DNA of 64,000 nucleotides from Sporomusa termitida (GTDB lineage: Bacteria; Bacillota; Negativicutes; Sporomusales; Sporomusaceae): contig NZ_CP036259.1 of assembly GCF_007641255.1 (NCBI RefSeq), positions 1,674,001-1,738,000 of the forward strand, in the 5' to 3' direction. Of this stretch, positions 32,308-42,359 are shown piece after piece. How positions within the stretch are numbered: the stretch's first letter is position 1; each line of letters starts with the position of its first letter. A program made the translations under genes and the position numbers. The notes under the pieces are model-generated. The model searched no databases. It worked only from the letters and a program-made list of their open reading frames with translations, and had not been told where the DNA came from.

Positions 32308-34821
32308 ATGGCGACATGGATTAAAAATTTTAACTTTCGCGGGGAATGGAGCGATGCGGCTACTTATACCGTGAATGATATAGTGCTGTATAAAAATGCC
32401 TTGTATATTTGCCGGTCGCAAAATGTGAATGTAGTGCCGACGACGGAACCGACATGGCTGCTGTTTATTAAAGGCGGGCCTGGTGATTATGTTATTGTGG
32501 ATGAAGAAACAGGGACCATTGCGGTTGGAATTGATGTCGAGTTTGAGTCTCCTGGAGCACCAGCGACAAAGGATAGTATAGTGATGGGTACTAGGAGCAG
32601 GGGGGTAGGGACATCTGACTCAGTTGTGCTAGGGACCAACAGCCATGTTACTGCCTCATTAAACTCAGTAGTGATCGGCCCAAATGCAGGGGCGAATGGG
32701 ATGTTCGGTGAGGATGGAGGGAGTAATGTAGTTATTGGGGACACTGCAGGAACCTCACAATCTGGAGTAGTGGTTATTGGTAAATATGCGAGGGCAAATG
32801 GAGAGACTAGTATAGTCATTGGTAGAGATGCATCAGCCAGTACGGAAGCTGCGATCACTATAGGTCGGAATGCCATGGTTAATACACCGAATGGCATAGC
32901 CATCGGTACTTATGCAAACGCTACTCATGATGATTCTGCAATCGCTATAGGTCGTGAGTCTTTTACTTCTGCCGGCCGCGGTGTGGCATTAGGAGTTAAA
33001 TCATACTGCGTTTCTAATGACAGTGTCGCTATAGGTTCCGAAGCTTTCTGTGCAAGTGAGCAAGGTATTGCGATTGGGTATAAATCCTATGCGGCAGGGG
33101 ACCATGTTGTAGCCATTGGTATAAATGCAAATATCACAGGTTCCTACGCAATCGGTCTTGGCGCTGAGAATATATGTAGTAGTGAGGAAGGTATTTGTGT
33201 CGGACGTAATAATGAAAATCGCGGGGTGCAGACTGTATTAATTGGTAGCGGTTTAAAAACTTATGGCCCTACTGGAGTGGTTATCGGTAAAGACAGTACG
33301 CACTTTCAAGGTAATGGCGTGGTTATTGGCGTGGGTAACGCTGTAGGCCAGGGTGGAGGGATGTCTTGTGTAGTTATCGGGGACACATCAGCGGTTAATT
33401 ACGGTGGGGAGCGTTGCGTTGCGCTCGGTAAAGAAGCCCTATCCGGTGGACCTGGGTCAGGTAGTAATAACGGGGCTGACAATATCGCTATTGGGTATCA
33501 GGCCATGGGCGGAGAACGAACTGAGAATATAACGGGGAGTAATAACATTGCTCTCGGAAAAGAATGCCTAAAGGATTTGACGACAGGATCAAATAATATA
33601 TTCCTGGGCACGAATACAGTTGATGATAACGGGTCCTATGCCGATAAATCGGCGCGTGTTGCTATAGGGCATGAAGTTTCGTGCGAAAAGAATTATGCTA
33701 TCGCTATTGGGGCAAATTCTTCTGCTGTGAGAGGCGAGAATGCAATAGCCCTTGGGAAGTCTACTCATACGGGTGCGGATGATGCTATCGCTATTGGCAC
33801 TAACGCATCGGCATATTTTGAAGCTGCAGGGATAGCGATAGGGAAAAATTCGGCAGCTGGTACTTTAAATTCCATTGCCCTTGGCGTAAATAGCTACACT
33901 GGTGCGGCAAGCGCAATCGCATTCGGGCAGCAGGCAAGAGCTAACGGTGTTCAAGCGTTATCCTTAGGGGTTAGTGCTAATGCTGGTTATGATAATTCAA
34001 TTGCGCTTGGTACTGGAAGTAATTCTGATAATCAAAGCAGTATTGCCATTGGCCATGGTAGCAATTGTACAGGTGAAAAGGCAATTGCTATAGGATATGG
34101 GGCAAACACATCAGGTGCTAACAATATTACGATAGGTAACATTAAATCAGCAAATTCTATAGGTGGAGAAAGCAACGTAGTTATTGGAAATGGCTCATCT
34201 TCTTCGGGAAATCAAGCGGTCATTATAGGTAACGACATTTCAGCATCAGCTTATGATACAGTTTATATTGGAACAGGTGCCGGACATAACAGTTATGGCG
34301 AGAATACTGTAGCAATTGGCAAAAATGCCTTATCATCTGCAGGAATGTACTCCAACTGCACCGGCCTAGGTGCCAACTCCGCAGTTACCGGCAACAACCA
34401 AGTCCAACTCGGCGACTCCGCCACAACCGTATACGCCTATAGCGCCGTCCAGGATCGATCAGACGAGCGCGACAAGGCCGACATTCGAGACACCGAACTG
34501 GGTCTCGATTTTATTTTGCGGTTACGTCCTGTTGATTTCCGCTGGGACTACCGGGAGGATTACCCGGAAGACCAGGAAAAAGACGGCAGCAAGAAGCGCG
34601 ACCGGTATCATCACGGCCTGATTGCCCAGGAAGTGCAACAGGTCATAGCCGACACTGGCAATGACTTTGGTGGTTTCCAAGACCATAGTGTAAATGGCGG
34701 CAAGGATGTACTGAGTATCGGCTATACAGAGTTGATTGCGCCGCTCATTAAGGCCGTGCAAGAACAACAGCAGATAATAGCGGCACTGACTGTGAGACTT
34801 GAGGCATTAGAAGTTAAGTAA
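32308..34821 (+). CDS. Tail fibre 1: YadA-head-like trimeric fibre with S74 chaperone
   Basis: 837 residues. Residues 1-50 form a carbohydrate-binding-like module (NFNFRGEWSDAATYTVNDIV). Residues 70-700 are short AIG-type repeats (AIAIGRESF, VVIGDTAG), the left-handed roll of YadA heads. Residues 715-837 are an S74 intramolecular chaperone (DERDKADIRD, LDFILRLRPVDF, HHGLIAQEVQQV) that trimerises the fibre and is normally self-cleaved. It binds the cell surface. The gene lies between adaptor genes and starts 3 bases after adaptor 2. Its first and last parts recur in fibre 2. Confidence 0.85.
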   Translation: MATWIKNFNFRGEWSDAATYTVNDIVLYKNALYICRSQNVNVVPTTEPTWLLFIKGGPGDYVIVDEETGTIAVGIDVEFESPGAPATKDSIVMGTRSRGVGTSDSVVLGTNSHVTASLNSVVIGPNAGANGMFGEDGGSNVVIGDTAGTSQSGVVVIGKYARANGETSIVIGRDASASTEAAITIGRNAMVNTPNGIAIGTYANATHDDSAIAIGRESFTSAGRGVALGVKSYCVSNDSVAIGSEAFCASEQGIAIGYKSYAAGDHVVAIGINANITGSYAIGLGAENICSSEEGICVGRNNENRGVQTVLIGSGLKTYGPTGVVIGKDSTHFQGNGVVIGVGNAVGQGGGMSCVVIGDTSAVNYGGERCVALGKEALSGGPGSGSNNGADNIAIGYQAMGGERTENITGSNNIALGKECLKDLTTGSNNIFLGTNTVDDNGSYADKSARVAIGHEVSCEKNYAIAIGANSSAVRGENAIALGKSTHTGADDAIAIGTNASAYFEAAGIAIGKNSAAGTLNSIALGVNSYTGAASAIAFGQQARANGVQALSLGVSANAGYDNSIALGTGSNSDNQSSIAIGHGSNCTGEKAIAIGYGANTSGANNITIGNIKSANSIGGESNVVIGNGSSSSGNQAVIIGNDISASAYDTVYIGTGAGHNSYGENTVAIGKNALSSAGMYSNCTGLGANSAVTGNNQVQLGDSATTVYAYSAVQDRSDERDKADIRDTELGLDFILRLRPVDFRWDYREDYPEDQEKDGSKKRDRYHHGLIAQEVQQVIADTGNDFGGFQDHSVNGGKDVLSIGYTELIAPLIKAVQEQQQIIAALTVRLEALEVK

Positions 34822-34834
34822 GGGGGGTGATACC

Positions 34835-35518
34835 TTGCTGTCAGATTCTTTTTTTGGGACAGGAAATTTCTCCAAAACTATTTCATTTTACGGTACGGCG
34901 GTAAATGCGTTTAATAACGGCGACGTGGAAATGATCATCGTCGCTGGCGAGAACAATGAATTTCGGCTCTATCCGGGCGTAGAGCTGAACGCAGAAGAAT
35001 TATCCCCCTTTACTACTGTAGAGATTACGGCCACAGGTCCCTGGGAGTGCATCATCCGGGGCCGGCCGGCCTACGATACCGGCACTTCCGACCTTATTAG
35101 CGAAATTCGCATTCTTATCCATGATGTTGACAAGCTGGAATACCCGACAGATGAAGATTTGCTGCCCCATATCAATCAGGCCATTACCTTTTTGAGCAAG
35201 CAGCTGATTGCCGCCGGCAGCTTGATCATGGTGCAGGAAGCGGTCTTTACCGACGATATGCCTGTGCCATTGCTTTTTGAAAAGACTTGCGGCGAATACC
35301 CGCTGCGGGTGTTGGGTGGCAAGATTAAAATGCGGTCTCCGGGCGACATGACGGTGCAATACTATGCGCACAAGCCCCGGATTAAGGCGGTGACCGACAG
35401 TATTGACTTCCCGGCGCAATATATTAGTGCGCTAGCCCAGTTAGCAGCTATGTTCGCCATGAACAAGAACGAATTCGAGGTTCAGCAAGACGAAACATTG
35501 CTGGCCAAATTGCTGTAA
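34835..35518 (+). CDS. Adaptor/tail protein 3 (227 aa)
   Basis: N part is beta-rich (FSKTISFYGTAVNAFNNGD); the C part (LISEIRILIHDVDKLEYPTDEDLLPHINQ, ALAQLAAMFAMNKNEF) resembles the other adaptors. Probable ring or nozzle-associated protein. GGGGGGTGA site upstream. Confidence 0.6.
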   Translation: MLSDSFFGTGNFSKTISFYGTAVNAFNNGDVEMIIVAGENNEFRLYPGVELNAEELSPFTTVEITATGPWECIIRGRPAYDTGTSDLISEIRILIHDVDKLEYPTDEDLLPHINQAITFLSKQLIAAGSLIMVQEAVFTDDMPVPLLFEKTCGEYPLRVLGGKIKMRSPGDMTVQYYAHKPRIKAVTDSIDFPAQYISALAQLAAMFAMNKNEFEVQQDETLLAKLL

Positions 35519-35533
35519 GGGAGGTGGAGGTCT

Positions 35534-36982
35534 ATGCCAAAACTGAGCAATAAGCATGGCGAGAGGGCGCAAGTGCTAACCTTCGCCGACTTTACCGGCG
35601 GGCTTAGAAAAGACATTGCCCCTAACTCAGAAAAGTTTCTGCCGAATATGCTGCAGAAAGCCACCAATGTGGAAATTGACTATTCTTCCGGCAAATTAAA
35701 GGTAGCCGCGGGACTGGTGCCGGTAGTTACGCTGCCGGCAGCGGCGGATACGTTGTTTTACAACTATAAGGATAATTATTTTTTGACGAATTGCGGTCAA
35801 AGTTTATATAAGCTCCGGGGGTATTTGTCGCCCAATACAACGCCGGAACTGATCGGACAATTGAAAGGGATTAAGCGGCCGGCGTATGCGGTGTACGGGC
35901 CGTATACGGCGATTGTATCCGGGAACAGGGTTCAGTACGTGGACTATTTTAATGCGTTTAAAATGGCGTCTGGTTCGCCGGTCTCTGACATGTGCTATGT
36001 GCGGGGCGGCCGCCTGGCCACAAGCAATACTGGCAGCGATATTGTTTATTTCTGCGGGGTCGGGGACATTGAAAATTGGAATTATGGCACAGATAACCTC
36101 CAGGATGCTTGGTATGCGGAGGTCGGCTACCAGGACGGCGGCGGCATTGTGGCCGTTAAACAATTGTTTGGTAATGTAGTTGTTATAAAACGATCAGGCA
36201 AGACCTTCCGTTTAGTCGGTGACTATAACTGGGATGTGTACGATGGCCCGGAGGGCGTATATGTGGCGGGACCGGAGGCGATTCGTTTTGCCGGCAATGG
36301 CTTGTATTATGTTGGTAAGGACGGGTTTTCGGTCATGGGCTTTAATTCTGGAGAATATGGCACACTCCGGTCGTCGGAGGTAGGGGCTGCAGTTAACCAG
36401 GATTTGATGCAAGGGGTTAGCCAGAATGCAAAGATATGGGATATACAGCCCAAGAAGCAGCTTTGGGTACGGACGGATGATATGGGTACAACATACCTAT
36501 TTCACTATTTCTCCGGGGTGTTTACGGTTCGTAAGTTCAGTATGCCGATTTCTGATGTGTGCCTTGTAGGCAACACAGTTTATGTGCTGTCCGGGGATAC
36601 CATTTACCGGCTGGATGAAACAGCGGACACGGAGGTTGCCGGCAATCCGATTCAGGTTGACGTGGAGGGCAAGCTATACACCACAATCAATGACTTTTTG
36701 ATCAAGCGCATTGCGGTGGCGGTCGATGCGAAAAGCGCGGCAGCAGCAAATGTAGCAGTCAGTAAGGTGCAACTGCCGATTGGCTATACGGCGGAAAGCC
36801 CTTATGTGCATGACGCTACGGGTTATTTGCATGATGCCAATTACCCGCTGTGGACGCTGGCGAGGACCACGCCGGCCAGCAAACGGCAAATCTACCGGAC
36901 CAAGGAATTTTCCATGCGGCTTACCTCTACAAAAGGCGCCTTTGCTTTGAACGATGTTAAAGTGGAAGTTGTGGAGGTGTAA
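35534..36982 (+). CDS. Beta-propeller tail (nozzle) protein, gp10-like
   Basis: 482 residues rich in beta repeats with Gly/Tyr/Asp (VAYGPYTAIVSGNRVQYVDYF, SDMCYVRGGRLATSN, YYVGKDGFSVMG), the blade pattern of P22 gp10-like stabilisation proteins. Would form the tail nozzle below the adaptors. Strong GGGAGGTGG site. The family call is from pattern only. Confidence 0.65.
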   Translation: MPKLSNKHGERAQVLTFADFTGGLRKDIAPNSEKFLPNMLQKATNVEIDYSSGKLKVAAGLVPVVTLPAAADTLFYNYKDNYFLTNCGQSLYKLRGYLSPNTTPELIGQLKGIKRPAYAVYGPYTAIVSGNRVQYVDYFNAFKMASGSPVSDMCYVRGGRLATSNTGSDIVYFCGVGDIENWNYGTDNLQDAWYAEVGYQDGGGIVAVKQLFGNVVVIKRSGKTFRLVGDYNWDVYDGPEGVYVAGPEAIRFAGNGLYYVGKDGFSVMGFNSGEYGTLRSSEVGAAVNQDLMQGVSQNAKIWDIQPKKQLWVRTDDMGTTYLFHYFSGVFTVRKFSMPISDVCLVGNTVYVLSGDTIYRLDETADTEVAGNPIQVDVEGKLYTTINDFLIKRIAVAVDAKSAAAANVAVSKVQLPIGYTAESPYVHDATGYLHDANYPLWTLARTTPASKRQIYRTKEFSMRLTSTKGAFALNDVKVEVVEV

Positions 36983-36984
36983 TT

Positions 36985-38043
36985 TTGGCAACAAAACTTG
37001 ATACGCATATTACGGCGGAGTCGCTGGAACGAAATTTCATTCTTCTTAATCGGGCGCTAAAAAATTATGATGACCAAATTGCCGCCCTGCAGGAAGCAGC
37101 GGGAACCGGCAATGGGGAACCAGAAATCACCGAGGAGATCAATCAGCTAATCAATCAAAAGATGACGGAGATTAAGAAATATGCGGCTAATCTGCTGCAG
37201 GGAAGTTTGTCCCTAGATAATTACCTGTGTAGCCGTGCCCAGATATCCGCAAAGGATTTTATTGAGTTAAGTATTGCTGGTGACAATGACGAAAAGCAGC
37301 TTGTTTTTCAGATGGCCGGTGACGCAGGGGAAGATATAGAGCGAGGTTTCTCGTTTCGAGATCAGGAGACAGAAGACGGTCCGGTTTATGGCAAAATCCG
37401 TTTCGGCAGCGCAGATCATGAATTCTTACTGGAGTTTCAAGATAGTACCGGGCAAACAACCATGTTTAAGCAGGACGCGGCCAGCATGTCCTTGGCCGTA
37501 CAAACAGAATCCAATGTTGCAGCTTTTTTCTATGACGCTGTACATCAAAAGTGGAAGATCTCTTATAATGATACTGCTTTTGAAATAGGGGACATGTTGA
37601 AAGCTGTCTATGATACTAACGATGATGGTAAGGTAAATGCTGCAGATGAGGCTGATTTTGTACCATGGGCAGGCGTACAGGATACACCGACAACGCTAGA
37701 AGGGTATGGGATAACGGATGCCTATACAGCAGGGCAAGGGGAAGCCCTGGAAAGTATTGTCGCCGATCTGGGAATGACACTAGGGAACGAAGTGAATAGG
37801 CTTAATCAGGCTGATACCGAGAATACCGCGGCTATTGAGCGTGTGGCGGCGGACCTTGCCGCGTTTGAATTAAGTGATTTACAGGATGTGGATGAAACGG
37901 TTTTGCCGGCTAAAGGCCATGTGCTTGCTTTTGATGGCGTGAAATGGCGGTCGAGGGCCGTTGAACGTAATATTGACGGTGGAACCAGTGCAAGTGTGTA
38001 TTTGCCAATACAGAGGATCAACGGAGGTGGAGTTGGTGGCTGA
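36985..38043 (+). CDS. Tail protein with N-terminal coiled coil (352 aa)
   Basis: N-terminal helix (LERNFILLNRALKNYDDQIAA), beta middle, then a second coiled-coil and a Gly-rich end (NGGGVGG). The region TYDTNDDGKVNAADEADF includes a dockerin-like DTNDDG loop. Overlaps the next gene by 8 bases. Probable fibre base or connector. Confidence 0.6.
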   Translation: MATKLDTHITAESLERNFILLNRALKNYDDQIAALQEAAGTGNGEPEITEEINQLINQKMTEIKKYAANLLQGSLSLDNYLCSRAQISAKDFIELSIAGDNDEKQLVFQMAGDAGEDIERGFSFRDQETEDGPVYGKIRFGSADHEFLLEFQDSTGQTTMFKQDAASMSLAVQTESNVAAFFYDAVHQKWKISYNDTAFEIGDMLKAVYDTNDDGKVNAADEADFVPWAGVQDTPTTLEGYGITDAYTAGQGEALESIVADLGMTLGNEVNRLNQADTENTAAIERVAADLAAFELSDLQDVDETVLPAKGHVLAFDGVKWRSRAVERNIDGGTSASVYLPIQRINGGGVGG

Positions 38044-38734
38044 TATTATACAACTAAGGCGCGATACGGAGGCAAATTGGACTGCGGTTAATCCCGTATT
38101 GGCGCAGGGTGAGATAGGGATTGCCATAGACTTAGTACCACCTAAAATGAAGATAGGTAACGGTATTAACGTTTGGAATGCTATTGATTATTTTGCGGGT
38201 GGCACGGCTTCCAGTCTAGCTGATTTGACTGATGTTGATCTTGCAACGCCACCGACTGCCAGTCAAGTACTGGTTTATGACGCCACGACAGAAACCTGGA
38301 AAGCGGGAACGGTATCCGGTGGCGGCGGTGTCGGGATATCCAGCGCAGTGGTGAACGAGAATGGTGATCTGATCATCACGCTGACGGACAGCACGACGAT
38401 TAATGCCGGACATGTGGTAGGCGAGCAGGGGCCGCCGGGGGATACTGGTGCAACTGGTGCCGATGGTGCGCAGGGCTCCCCTGGTACTCCCGGTGCGGAC
38501 GGTAAAAGCGCCTATCAAATCTGGCTGGATAACGGAAATACCGGCACAGAGGAGGATTTTTTGGCCGCACTGAAAGGCGAACCGGGTGATGGTGGCGCAG
38601 TTGATTATATTGATTTAACTACAGCGCCGGCTGACGGTGAGATTCTTGTGTATGACGGTACGTCTGGCAAGTTTAAGCCTAATAACATTTTAATTGGCCT
38701 GGAGGCTGCTCTGGCCGCTATAAACGGAGTGTGA
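38036..38734 (+). CDS. Mtd_N-like tail protein with collagen-like segment (232 aa)
   Basis: The N terminus (ADIIQLRRDTEANWTAVNPVLAQGE, IGNGINVWNAI) matches the N-terminal domain of major-tropism-determinant-type receptor binding proteins. A collagen-like Gly-x-y stretch (GEQGPPGDTGATGADGAQG) follows, then a short C domain. Likely trimeric receptor-binding spike. Start GTG 38036, close to GGAGGTGG; overlaps the preceding gene end. Confidence 0.7.
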   Translation: MADIIQLRRDTEANWTAVNPVLAQGEIGIAIDLVPPKMKIGNGINVWNAIDYFAGGTASSLADLTDVDLATPPTASQVLVYDATTETWKAGTVSGGGGVGISSAVVNENGDLIITLTDSTTINAGHVVGEQGPPGDTGATGADGAQGSPGTPGADGKSAYQIWLDNGNTGTEEDFLAALKGEPGDGGAVDYIDLTTAPADGEILVYDGTSGKFKPNNILIGLEAALAAINGV

Positions 38735-38739
38735 GAGAA

Positions 38740-39693
38740 GTGAGTATTGCTAATGAGCTGATAACTCTGAATACAGCAAAGCAAAACATTAAACAGGCGA
38801 TTATCGATAAGGGCGTTGACTTAACAGGTGTGCCGTTCACAAATTATCACACCAAGATTGCGGAAATAAATTCTTCCTCCTCGTTTCCACGCGTAGAGGG
38901 CAGTAATGAAATAGTTTATACTACTGCAACATCCCAAACGGTAGCAATCCCGTCTACAGCGCAAGTCGGTGATATGTGTCTTGCTGTGGTAGGGCATCGA
39001 GACGTACTGACTCCGCCTTCGGGATGGAACTTAATTAATACCGCACTTGCTGCAGAAACTGACCCTAATCAACAACAGTCAATATATTATAAGATATTAG
39101 ACCTAAGTAACTTAGGTACTTCTGTTACGTTTACCCAAGCCAGTTCGCAGAGAATATGGGTTCAATTGGTCATAGTGCGGAATACGGATGCAGAAGTACC
39201 CTTAGAAATTATTGATCAAACCGCTATGTCTACATCCACCCCCACTCAATCTGAGTATTGCGTATTGCCTGAATTAGTGGCTGTAAAACAATGTTTAGCA
39301 ATAGGGTGTATGAGTAACAACCTCGCAGCACCCTCAGGTAGTACTCATTGGATAAAAGCAACACCGGGTTGGCATCAAATCAGTGAAAAATATTCTTTCG
39401 CAGCTAACCAGCAGGCAAGATGCGGAGTGGCAGCAAGAATGCTGCAAAGTGGAGAAAAATCTGTCGGAGGATTTTGGAACGATATATCTGGCCCATCCAC
39501 AGCCAATAACGCTGTATCGGCTGTGGTTTTGATTTCTTCCTCTGGAAATTTAGGTGGCGGCGCTAGCGCGGGTAGCAGTATGCCGTCAATCGCGGTTACC
39601 GCTGTTGTCCAAGCGGGATCAGACGCGGGGAATAGACAAACGACGTTGGCGGTGCAATCGCCGGTAATATCCGTCACGGTGGCGGTAGAATAA
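38740..39693 (+). CDS. Putative tail fibre/receptor-binding protein (about 317 aa)
   Basis: Begins SIANELITLNTAKQNIKQAIIDKGVDL, a helix often seen at attachment ends of phage fibres, followed by a beta-sandwich domain. No further family recognised. GTG 38731 is an alternative start; both overlap or abut the stop of the previous gene. Confidence 0.6.
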   Translation: MSIANELITLNTAKQNIKQAIIDKGVDLTGVPFTNYHTKIAEINSSSSFPRVEGSNEIVYTTATSQTVAIPSTAQVGDMCLAVVGHRDVLTPPSGWNLINTALAAETDPNQQQSIYYKILDLSNLGTSVTFTQASSQRIWVQLVIVRNTDAEVPLEIIDQTAMSTSTPTQSEYCVLPELVAVKQCLAIGCMSNNLAAPSGSTHWIKATPGWHQISEKYSFAANQQARCGVAARMLQSGEKSVGGFWNDISGPSTANNAVSAVVLISSSGNLGGGASAGSSMPSIAVTAVVQAGSDAGNRQTTLAVQSPVISVTVAVE

Positions 39694-39706
39694 AGGAGGA
39701 TATGAG

Positions 39707-40414
39707 ATGTTGAATGTAACAGAAAAGGATTACGACGAAATCAGGCGGTTGGGTAAAAAATTACACATTCCGATACCAGAAATGTTTTGGGGATTTAAAG
39801 TGGAAAGTCTGGACGGGGGTGTACTACATGATCATGACGAAAGAGGTCATAGTTGGGTGCGAAATGCGTATAACTGGCTAACATCGCAGATGTGTGCGGT
39901 AAATGCTGCAAGTACAACGTATGGAGCGGGATATTTAGCTATGAAACAAATAAATGGAACTGTCTCTGGAAGTGGTTATGCAATCGGTATGCCAACGGTT
40001 AATAATTCGATAGAGCTAGCTGGGCAAGGTTTTAGTGGAGCAGTAAACACTGCTACAGGATTGGTTGTTGGTACAGGCACAGCGGCGTTTGATTTTGAGC
40101 AACACACATTGGAGGCTATAATTAACAACGGAACCAATGCAGGAGAATTACTCTATTTAGCATTTAATCCAATTGTTAAAAATTATGATAGCTCAACATC
40201 CACCTATTCCGTGACGCATTCACGGTATTTTACAAACAACAGTGGAGGCGATATTGTCGTTTCCGAGGTTGGGATTTATACGCCAAGAATCTATGTTGCG
40301 AACGGTACTGGGATAGCAATGGTAACCCGTGACGTACTCGAAACACCCGTGACAGTGCCAGATTTAGCAAGGCTGACGGTAACATATACGATAGGGGTTG
40401 CATTTCCGGCGTAG
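39707..40414 (+). CDS. Putative tail protein (235 aa)
   Basis: Soluble beta-rich protein beginning MLNVTEKDYDEIRRLGKKL. AAAGGAGGATATGAG upstream. Located among fibre genes; likely structural. Repeated Gly/Asn/Thr-rich strands (NGTVSGSGYAIGMP) support this. Confidence 0.58.
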   Translation: MLNVTEKDYDEIRRLGKKLHIPIPEMFWGFKVESLDGGVLHDHDERGHSWVRNAYNWLTSQMCAVNAASTTYGAGYLAMKQINGTVSGSGYAIGMPTVNNSIELAGQGFSGAVNTATGLVVGTGTAAFDFEQHTLEAIINNGTNAGELLYLAFNPIVKNYDSSTSTYSVTHSRYFTNNSGGDIVVSEVGIYTPRIYVANGTGIAMVTRDVLETPVTVPDLARLTVTYTIGVAFPA

Positions 40415-40456
40415 GTGCAAAGAATTGTAGTATGTTGAAATATGGAGGTGTAAACT

Positions 40457-40765
40457 ATGCCCTTTTCACCAGGCTTTCCCGTAGATACTGGACCGGGCCC
40501 GAATGGGGATACCGTCCGCGCGGCAGCCGAAAAGTTTATCCAGGAGTTTTCCAAGGTCTACGGCGATATGACTGCTTTTGAACAGTTGATCGCCGTTTTG
40601 ATTGAGCACGGTAATGTCGATATGGTTGACGGCAAGCACGCGGATGGTACGGCCAATAATATTCCTTTGCTTAATGGTAGCAGCAGGCTAACCAATGACA
40701 CGGAAGGTACTGCCTGGAATATCCCGACCAGCGATGTCGGCGGCAATATCTGGATTGCGAAGTGA
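40457..40765 (+). CDS. Small tail protein (102 aa)
   Basis: The C part (VDMVDGKHADGTANNIPLLNGSSRL) is a pattern common in phage tail-fibre tips and baseplate proteins. ATG follows TGGAGGTG. Unassigned. Confidence 0.55.
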   Translation: MPFSPGFPVDTGPGPNGDTVRAAAEKFIQEFSKVYGDMTAFEQLIAVLIEHGNVDMVDGKHADGTANNIPLLNGSSRLTNDTEGTAWNIPTSDVGGNIWIAK

Positions 40766-40769
40766 TACT

Positions 40770-41444
40770 ATGGCATTGAGTGAGTATAAACTCAACATCC
40801 GCGTAGTAGAGAACAATAGTAAAAAGATTATTGCCCATGAGCTGTATGATGCCTCAACGGACATTGCAGGCGGTATGTATGCCCAGTTAAAGGACCCTGA
40901 TGATAATCCGTTGTATTTGCCGATTACTACAAATGTAGCGAATTACTTTTCCTCGCCGCTGCGGTTTAAGAATAAATCAACCGGTCAGATTTATGCAGCT
41001 AAACGGGTCTATGTCCCTCCTTCTCAAGAATCAACGCTTGAATACGATGCCTATTTATATGATTTACGAGGCAGCGTAGCTTGGCAGAATTACACATTGG
41101 GGAACTTCCCTTTTTATGTGCAAAACAAGAGTTTGCCGATTAAGGTTACGTTAAGACTTACTGGGTGGACAAATACCTGGGGTGGTTGGGCCAATGACGT
41201 GTATACCAAGATTGGGGTGCACATTGATGGGGAACCTTATCTGATGAATGAGGCTGCCTCTTACGGTAAAAGTGGGGTAATCAACTACAATAACGCAGTT
41301 ATCGGTGATCGTATAACTTATATCCTTGATGCCGAAGGGGTCCATACCATCGGTCTCTGCATTGCCGCCAACTGTTCATCGAAAGACGGCAATGCGTGTT
41401 ATGTCACATCGTTTGAAGTCAGAGTGGAAGTAGAGGGGGATTAA
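40770..41444 (+). CDS. Tail protein, beta-rich (224 aa)
   Basis: Begins MALSEYKLNIRVVENNSKKIIAHEL; mostly beta sandwich with many Tyr and Asn. ATG 40770 is 4 bases after the previous stop; the frame is open further left, inside the previous gene. Unassigned structural protein. Confidence 0.58.
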   Translation: MALSEYKLNIRVVENNSKKIIAHELYDASTDIAGGMYAQLKDPDDNPLYLPITTNVANYFSSPLRFKNKSTGQIYAAKRVYVPPSQESTLEYDAYLYDLRGSVAWQNYTLGNFPFYVQNKSLPIKVTLRLTGWTNTWGGWANDVYTKIGVHIDGEPYLMNEAASYGKSGVINYNNAVIGDRITYILDAEGVHTIGLCIAANCSSKDGNACYVTSFEVRVEVEGD

Positions 41445-41765
41445 ATGACTCTCTACGGCTGGTTGAAGCTCTATCATAGAAAGACAGGCGAATATCCTAA
41501 TTCATACCCCGGTTCCGAATTCGTATTTGATGAGGAGCGCGGGTTTTGTGTTTCTATCCAGGATGGAGATGCGTTGATTGTGGGTGAGGTGTGCGGCGAT
41601 GGCCGGTTTTGGCAATCCTGGCTGAATCAAAAGGCCAAGGAATTAGGCTGCAGTAAACTCCGGTTTTGGACAAAGAGAAACCCGGCAGCATTTGCCCGTA
41701 AATTCGGGTTTACGCTGACCGGGTTTTTAGATGGTCATTATGTTTTAGAAAAGGAGGTTGTTTAA
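41445..41765 (+). CDS. GNAT-like protein in the tail module (106 aa)
   Basis: Contains an acetyltransferase-like core: ALIVGEVCGDGRFWQSWLNQKAKELGCSKLRFWTKRNP, AFARKFGFTLTG. Genes of this type occur in podovirus tail operons and might modify a virion protein. It abuts both neighbours without gaps. Confidence 0.55.
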   Translation: MTLYGWLKLYHRKTGEYPNSYPGSEFVFDEERGFCVSIQDGDALIVGEVCGDGRFWQSWLNQKAKELGCSKLRFWTKRNPAAFARKFGFTLTGFLDGHYVLEKEVV

Positions 41766-42346
41766 TGAGTGGAGTGAAGAAGGCTCTGTTTGGGTCTAAA
41801 GATAAAGTGAAAAGTGTCAGTGCGCAGGTATACCCGGAAACGGATTATCAAAAGGCGATGCGCGAGCAGCTTACGGGGACTGCTACGGGTTTACTCGGTT
41901 CAGCCTCGGGTTTAATCGGACAAGGCACTGATCTTATGAGCCAAACAGCATCAGGTCAATTAAACTCAGAAGTCGCTTCTAATTTGCAAAGTCAGGCGAT
42001 GGACAATTATAGCAAGCAGGTTGGCAGCCTGGTCAACAATATGGCGCTTAAAAATTTGGGCGCCAACTCAATGACACAGAACGCGTTAGCCCAAGCCGGG
42101 ACGGATGCGAATAACTGGATTATGAACAATTATATGACAGCTTTACAAAATCAAGCATCAAACGCACAAGGGCTGTATGGTATGGGCTATCAAAATATGG
42201 CTCCGGCTACAGGCCTTTATTCAGACTGGCTCGGGTTCCAGCAAGCGCTGAGCTCGCCGGCCCAGACTGTTGTACAGAAAGGCAATACTGGGTTGTTAGG
42301 GTCGGCAATGCAGGCTTATGCCACGTATGCAGGCGCGAAGGGCTAA
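41765..42346 (+). CDS. Internal virion (ejection) protein 1 (193 aa)
   Basis: Ala/Gly/Gln/Asn-rich (GTATGLLGSASGLIGQGTDLM, SNLQSQAMDNYSKQV), helical, with repeated small residues like T7 or P22 ejection proteins. Start overlaps the previous stop. Precedes two more ejection genes. Confidence 0.65.
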   Translation: MSGVKKALFGSKDKVKSVSAQVYPETDYQKAMREQLTGTATGLLGSASGLIGQGTDLMSQTASGQLNSEVASNLQSQAMDNYSKQVGSLVNNMALKNLGANSMTQNALAQAGTDANNWIMNNYMTALQNQASNAQGLYGMGYQNMAPATGLYSDWLGFQQALSSPAQTVVQKGNTGLLGSAMQAYATYAGAKG

Positions 42347-42359
42347 AGGAGGTAGAGAT

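Noticed and set aside
38036-40414. Possible diversity-generating retroelement target, since the region has an Mtd-like N domain
   Set aside because: No reverse transcriptase, no template repeat and no variable adenine-rich repeat were seen in the window.
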